Under the pieces are notes generated by a model. That model worked only from the letters and a program-made list of their open reading frames with translations, was not told where the DNA came from and searched no databases. 64,000 nt of DNA from G965230065 sp965230065. Its GTDB lineage: Bacteria; Bacteroidota; Bacteroidia; Cytophagales; Cyclobacteriaceae. A program made the position numbers and the translations under genes. The stretch covers positions 4,526,001-4,590,000 of the forward strand of contig OZ245942.1 of assembly GCA_965230065.1 (NCBI GenBank), in the 5' to 3' direction. Below, one piece after another: positions 61,910 through 64,000 of the stretch (positions are counted from its first letter, which is position 1; every line of letters begins with the position of its first letter).

Positions 61910-62085
61910 AGACTTTTACGTTTTTGTGCTATTAATTTCTGTTTTTTAAGATTGAAAAACAATATTTTACCAATTAATAAAATTAAGGTTTTACGTTTTG
62001 AAAAATTATTACATGCGGGCAGAAGAAAATAAAATTATGTTTGTCCTGATAAATCATTTATTCAACCATTAAACTTTAACAAAAC

Positions 62086-62457
62086 ATGGCAAACGCGATT
62101 AATTGGTTCGAAATTCCTGTTTCAAATTTTGAAAGGGCTTCCAAATTTTACAGTACAGTTTTGAATGGCGAAATTCATTTACAAGATGTAATGGGCACGC
62201 AAATGGGCTTTTTGCCAACGGGCGACAATGAAGGGGTAGGGGGTGCTATATGCTCAGGCGAGAATTTCAAGCCTTCGACAGAAGGTGCCCTGATTTACCT
62301 GAATGGAGGGGATGATTTGAGCAAGCCACTGTCTAAGGTAGAACAATCTGGTGGCCAGGTACTCATGCCCAAGACCAAAATTTCTGATGAAATCGGATAC
62401 TTTGCATACTTCCTGGATACGGAAGGTAATAAGCTGGCTTTTCATTCACCGAAATAA
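62086..62457 (+). CDS. VOC (glyoxalase/bleomycin-resistance) family protein
   Basis: 123 residues, one VOC unit with two beta-alpha-beta-beta-beta modules (NWFEIPVSNFERASKFYSTV, then GGQVLMPKTKISDEIGYFAY, FLDTEGNKLAFHS). The metal-binding set is incomplete (no His in the first strand: INWFEIPV), so it may bind ligands without the classic metal chemistry. A -7-like TATGTTTG lies at 62036-62043. Function cannot be narrowed. Confidence 0.87.
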   Translation: MANAINWFEIPVSNFERASKFYSTVLNGEIHLQDVMGTQMGFLPTGDNEGVGGAICSGENFKPSTEGALIYLNGGDDLSKPLSKVEQSGGQVLMPKTKISDEIGYFAYFLDTEGNKLAFHSPK

Positions 62458-62460
62458 GTT

Positions 62461-62526
62461 GGCAGCAGCAGTCATTAAACCTTTTCCTGCCTACTGCTAC
62501 TGCTCCGGCGGCCCGGTGCTGCTGCC
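62461..62526. repeat. Hairpin repeat (GCAGCAGCA type)
   Basis: Perfect 10-bp arms GGCAGCAGCA / TGCTGCTGCC with CTGCCTACTGCTACTGCTCC in between. It follows the VOC gene directly and shares the GCAGTAGGCAG wording with 39051-39085. Probably a dispersed repeat that can also act as a hairpin after the gene. Confidence 0.55.
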
Positions 62527-62574
62527 TACTGTTTAGATACTGTCTACTTTTAACCTTCAAATTCTCAAAAAAGA

Positions 62575-63237
62575 ATGACCTATTTCACCCCAGATTTTAT
62601 TGCTTTTTTTGATGAACTCTCAGAGAATAACCACAAAGGCTGGTTTGACGAAAATCGGAAAAGATACCAGGAAACCGTGAAAAAACCATTTGAAAGTTTT
62701 GTAAACGAGATGATTTTGCGCTTACAGGAACAGGAACCTGATTTGCAGCTCACGGCCAAAGAAGCCATTTTCCGTATCAACAGGGATATTCGTTTTTCTA
62801 AAGACAAAGCGCCCTACAAAACCCACACCGGGGCCGGTATGTCCAAAGGTGGGCGCAAATCACCATATCCGGGATATTATCTGGAACTTGGGCCGAAAAG
62901 AATTATGGTGGGCGGGGGTATTTACTTTCTGGACAAAGAAGGCCTGCAAAAAGTACGAAGCGAAATTGCCCACGCTACCGATGAGTTTACCTCCCTGGTA
63001 GAAGACAATACATTTAAAAAACGGTTTGGGGAAGTAAAAGGCGAACGGAACAAAAGACTGCCTATGGAATTCCAAGAAGCGGCCCAAACCCAGCCCCTGA
63101 TTGCCAACAAGCACTTTTACTATATGGCAACGCTGGAACCTAAACACATTACCAGTCCAAAGTTACCCGATATGCTGATGGAATATTACCAAACCGGGCA
63201 TCCGCTAAATGCTTTTTTTAAAAGAGCAATTAATTGA
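62575..63237 (+). CDS. DUF2461 family protein
   Basis: 220 residues. The DUF2461 (TIGR02453) signature is clear: FFDELSENNHKGWFDENRKR near the start, IFRINRDIRFSKDKAPYKTH around 60-80, and YYLELGPKRIMVGGGIYFLD around 100. Soluble, widespread, no known role. Confidence 0.9.
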   Translation: MTYFTPDFIAFFDELSENNHKGWFDENRKRYQETVKKPFESFVNEMILRLQEQEPDLQLTAKEAIFRINRDIRFSKDKAPYKTHTGAGMSKGGRKSPYPGYYLELGPKRIMVGGGIYFLDKEGLQKVRSEIAHATDEFTSLVEDNTFKKRFGEVKGERNKRLPMEFQEAAQTQPLIANKHFYYMATLEPKHITSPKLPDMLMEYYQTGHPLNAFFKRAIN

Positions 63238-63257
63238 TATTTTTGGCAGTAAACTCT

Positions 63258-63405
63258 AAGCACAAAACACTAAATCCTAAATAATTTCAAAAGCTAAATT
63301 TTCAAATTTTAAAACCCTGCAATCCGGAATTTATTAAAGACGAAAGAGTTTTGTGCTTGTACTTTGAATTTTGGAATTTATTTAGAGCTTCGAATTTAGG
63401 ATTTA
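63258..63405. repeat. Nested inverted repeats downstream of DUF2461
   Basis: Outer pair TAAATCCTAAAT (63271-63282) / ATTTAGGATTTA (63394-63405), and AAGCACAAAAC (63258-63268) / GTTTTGTGCTT (63348-63358), all perfect. The two pairs interlock rather than nest exactly, so they cannot form at once. The AAATCCTAAAT wording resembles low-complexity intergenic repeats of Bacteroidota. Convergent genes on both sides. Confidence 0.5.
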
Positions 63406-63428
63406 GAATTTATTACCTCTACTGCCTA

Positions 63429-64000
63429 CTATTCCAGTTCAAACTCCCTGCTCGATGATTGTTCCGCAGTGGGAAAATCATCCGGGATGGGTTGGGTAAC
63501 TTTTCCGTTGGCTGCCCATTCGGTGCCCCGTAAAAAGGAGACAATGAACCCTACGCTCTCGACAGAGTAATCATCATGGCCGAGGGTGGTGTGAAAAACG
63601 CGGCCTTTGCCATAGTCTATCGTCATCAGCATGGGCTCGTGCCGGTTGGTGGGGGCTTTGCCCGACATGTCTTTACCTGTAGCCAAAATAGTCATGTTTT
63701 TGGCGGGTCCCCTCAGCTTGGCATAGCATTCGTCTTTGGTAGTGAGCCATTGGGTGGGCATGCCTTTGGTGATGGGGTGGTTGGGCTCGCGTACCGTCAT
63801 CAAAATTTCGTTCTGGGGGCCGTGGGCTCCTCCGTTGCCGGGTGCATCGTCCCGCACCAGTTCGCCTTCGTTGGTGTAATATACATAAGGGCCAGCGGTT
63901 TCATCCCGGCCGCCCCATCCACCCAAGCCAATCATTTCGTTATAGGCTTCCCATTCAGGAAAAGAGTTGTCCGCGGCATGCACCGAAACAAAACCGCCGC
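63429..64000 (-). CDS. ThuA-domain protein, C-terminal part
   Basis: Runs off the right edge; at least 190 residues are visible and the frame stays open to the end of the window. The visible part has ThuA (type 1 glutamine amidotransferase-like) features: GGFVSVHAADNSFPEWEAYN, GGWGGRDE, EPNHPITKGMPTQWLTTKDE, PMLMTIDYGKGRVFHTTLGH and VESVGFIVSFLRGTEWAANG. ThuA proteins are thought to act in sugar (trehalose-type) use. GTG and ATG codons near 63980 are internal, because the family motif continues upstream of them. Confidence 0.85.
   Translation of the reverse strand, partial: GGFVSVHAADNSFPEWEAYNEMIGLGGWGGRDETAGPYVYYTNEGELVRDDAPGNGGAHGPQNEILMTVREPNHPITKGMPTQWLTTKDECYAKLRGPAKNMTILATGKDMSGKAPTNRHEPMLMTIDYGKGRVFHTTLGHDDYSVESVGFIVSFLRGTEWAANGKVTQPIPDDFPTAEQSSSREFELE

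Noticed and set aside
1..64000. CRISPR array, tRNA, rRNA, prophage or complete insertion sequence
   Set aside because: No regularly spaced direct repeats, no cloverleaf or rRNA stretch, no integrase/transposase or phage structural gene was recognised.

Overview
The window looks like chromosomal DNA of a Bacteroidota bacterium, most likely of the Cytophagales or a related order. Several features point there: lipoproteins with a Cys lipobox, a 7TMR-DISM histidine kinase, a DUF6728 protein, VKOR/SPW proteins, a MltF-type transglycosylase, Gfo/Idh/MocA and ThuA proteins, and a clear Bacteroidota-type promoter (TTGG-N19-TAACTTTG) in front of a mazEF pair. No rRNA, tRNA, CRISPR array, complete insertion sequence or prophage was seen. 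The order is inferred from gene content only.

Layout. 0-7.5 kb: the start of a lipid A deacylase-like gene leaving the left edge, an ECF sigma factor with a membrane TPR protein, a 7TMR-DISM sensor kinase, and a convergent exported TPR-CHAT protein. 7.2-7.8 kb is a decayed patch with an nhaA remnant (missed by a simple ORF scan) and a short MITE-like element. 7.8-11.5 kb is a tightly overlapped three-gene operon: N-formylglutamate amidohydrolase-like, DUF1704 metallopeptidase-like, GshB-like ATP-grasp. 12-20 kb is an envelope/stress island: PRC-barrel, two Lmo0937-type mini-membrane proteins, SPW and VKOR proteins including an SPW-VKOR-SPW fusion, an NAD-epimerase, DUF502, DUF2188, a cupredoxin lipoprotein and a Lys/Asp-rich small protein. 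20-23.5 kb: a CDF transporter, MltF and mazEF. 24-31 kb: gabD-gabT and betB-betA around a three-gene block of small proteins.

31.8-35.5 kb: an SDR, a membrane protein, an aldo/keto reductase and an AraC regulator that share upstream sequence boxes. 36-43 kb: a membrane class III nucleotide cyclase, an amidohydrolase lipoprotein, DUF1761, a Tat-like exported phosphodiesterase-type protein, a PepSY-like protein, uracil phosphoribosyltransferase and a Ca/Na antiporter. 43.5-50 kb: a large secreted four-repeat protein, hemF, and a pair made of an acyl-ACP reductase-like protein plus an NDH-2-like flavoprotein. 50-54 kb: GH43 and sialidase-like lipoproteins, a phage-type small protein and a Gfo/Idh/MocA oxidoreductase. 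54-60 kb: a complete RND efflux operon. 60-64 kb: a helical hypothetical protein, VOC, DUF2461 and a ThuA protein leaving the right edge.

The most interesting items are the amidohydrolase/DUF1704/GshB operon (an uncharacterised peptide or amide pathway), the acyl-ACP-reductase-like protein that keeps the catalytic Cys of the cyanobacterial enzymes, the VKOR proteins that keep CxxC but lack loop cysteines, the exported CHAT protein, and several small non-coding elements (paired ~100-bp palindromic elements, a duplicated ~165-bp leader, a MITE-like element, shared AraC-type boxes). Domain calls come from reading the sequence; no database search was run.
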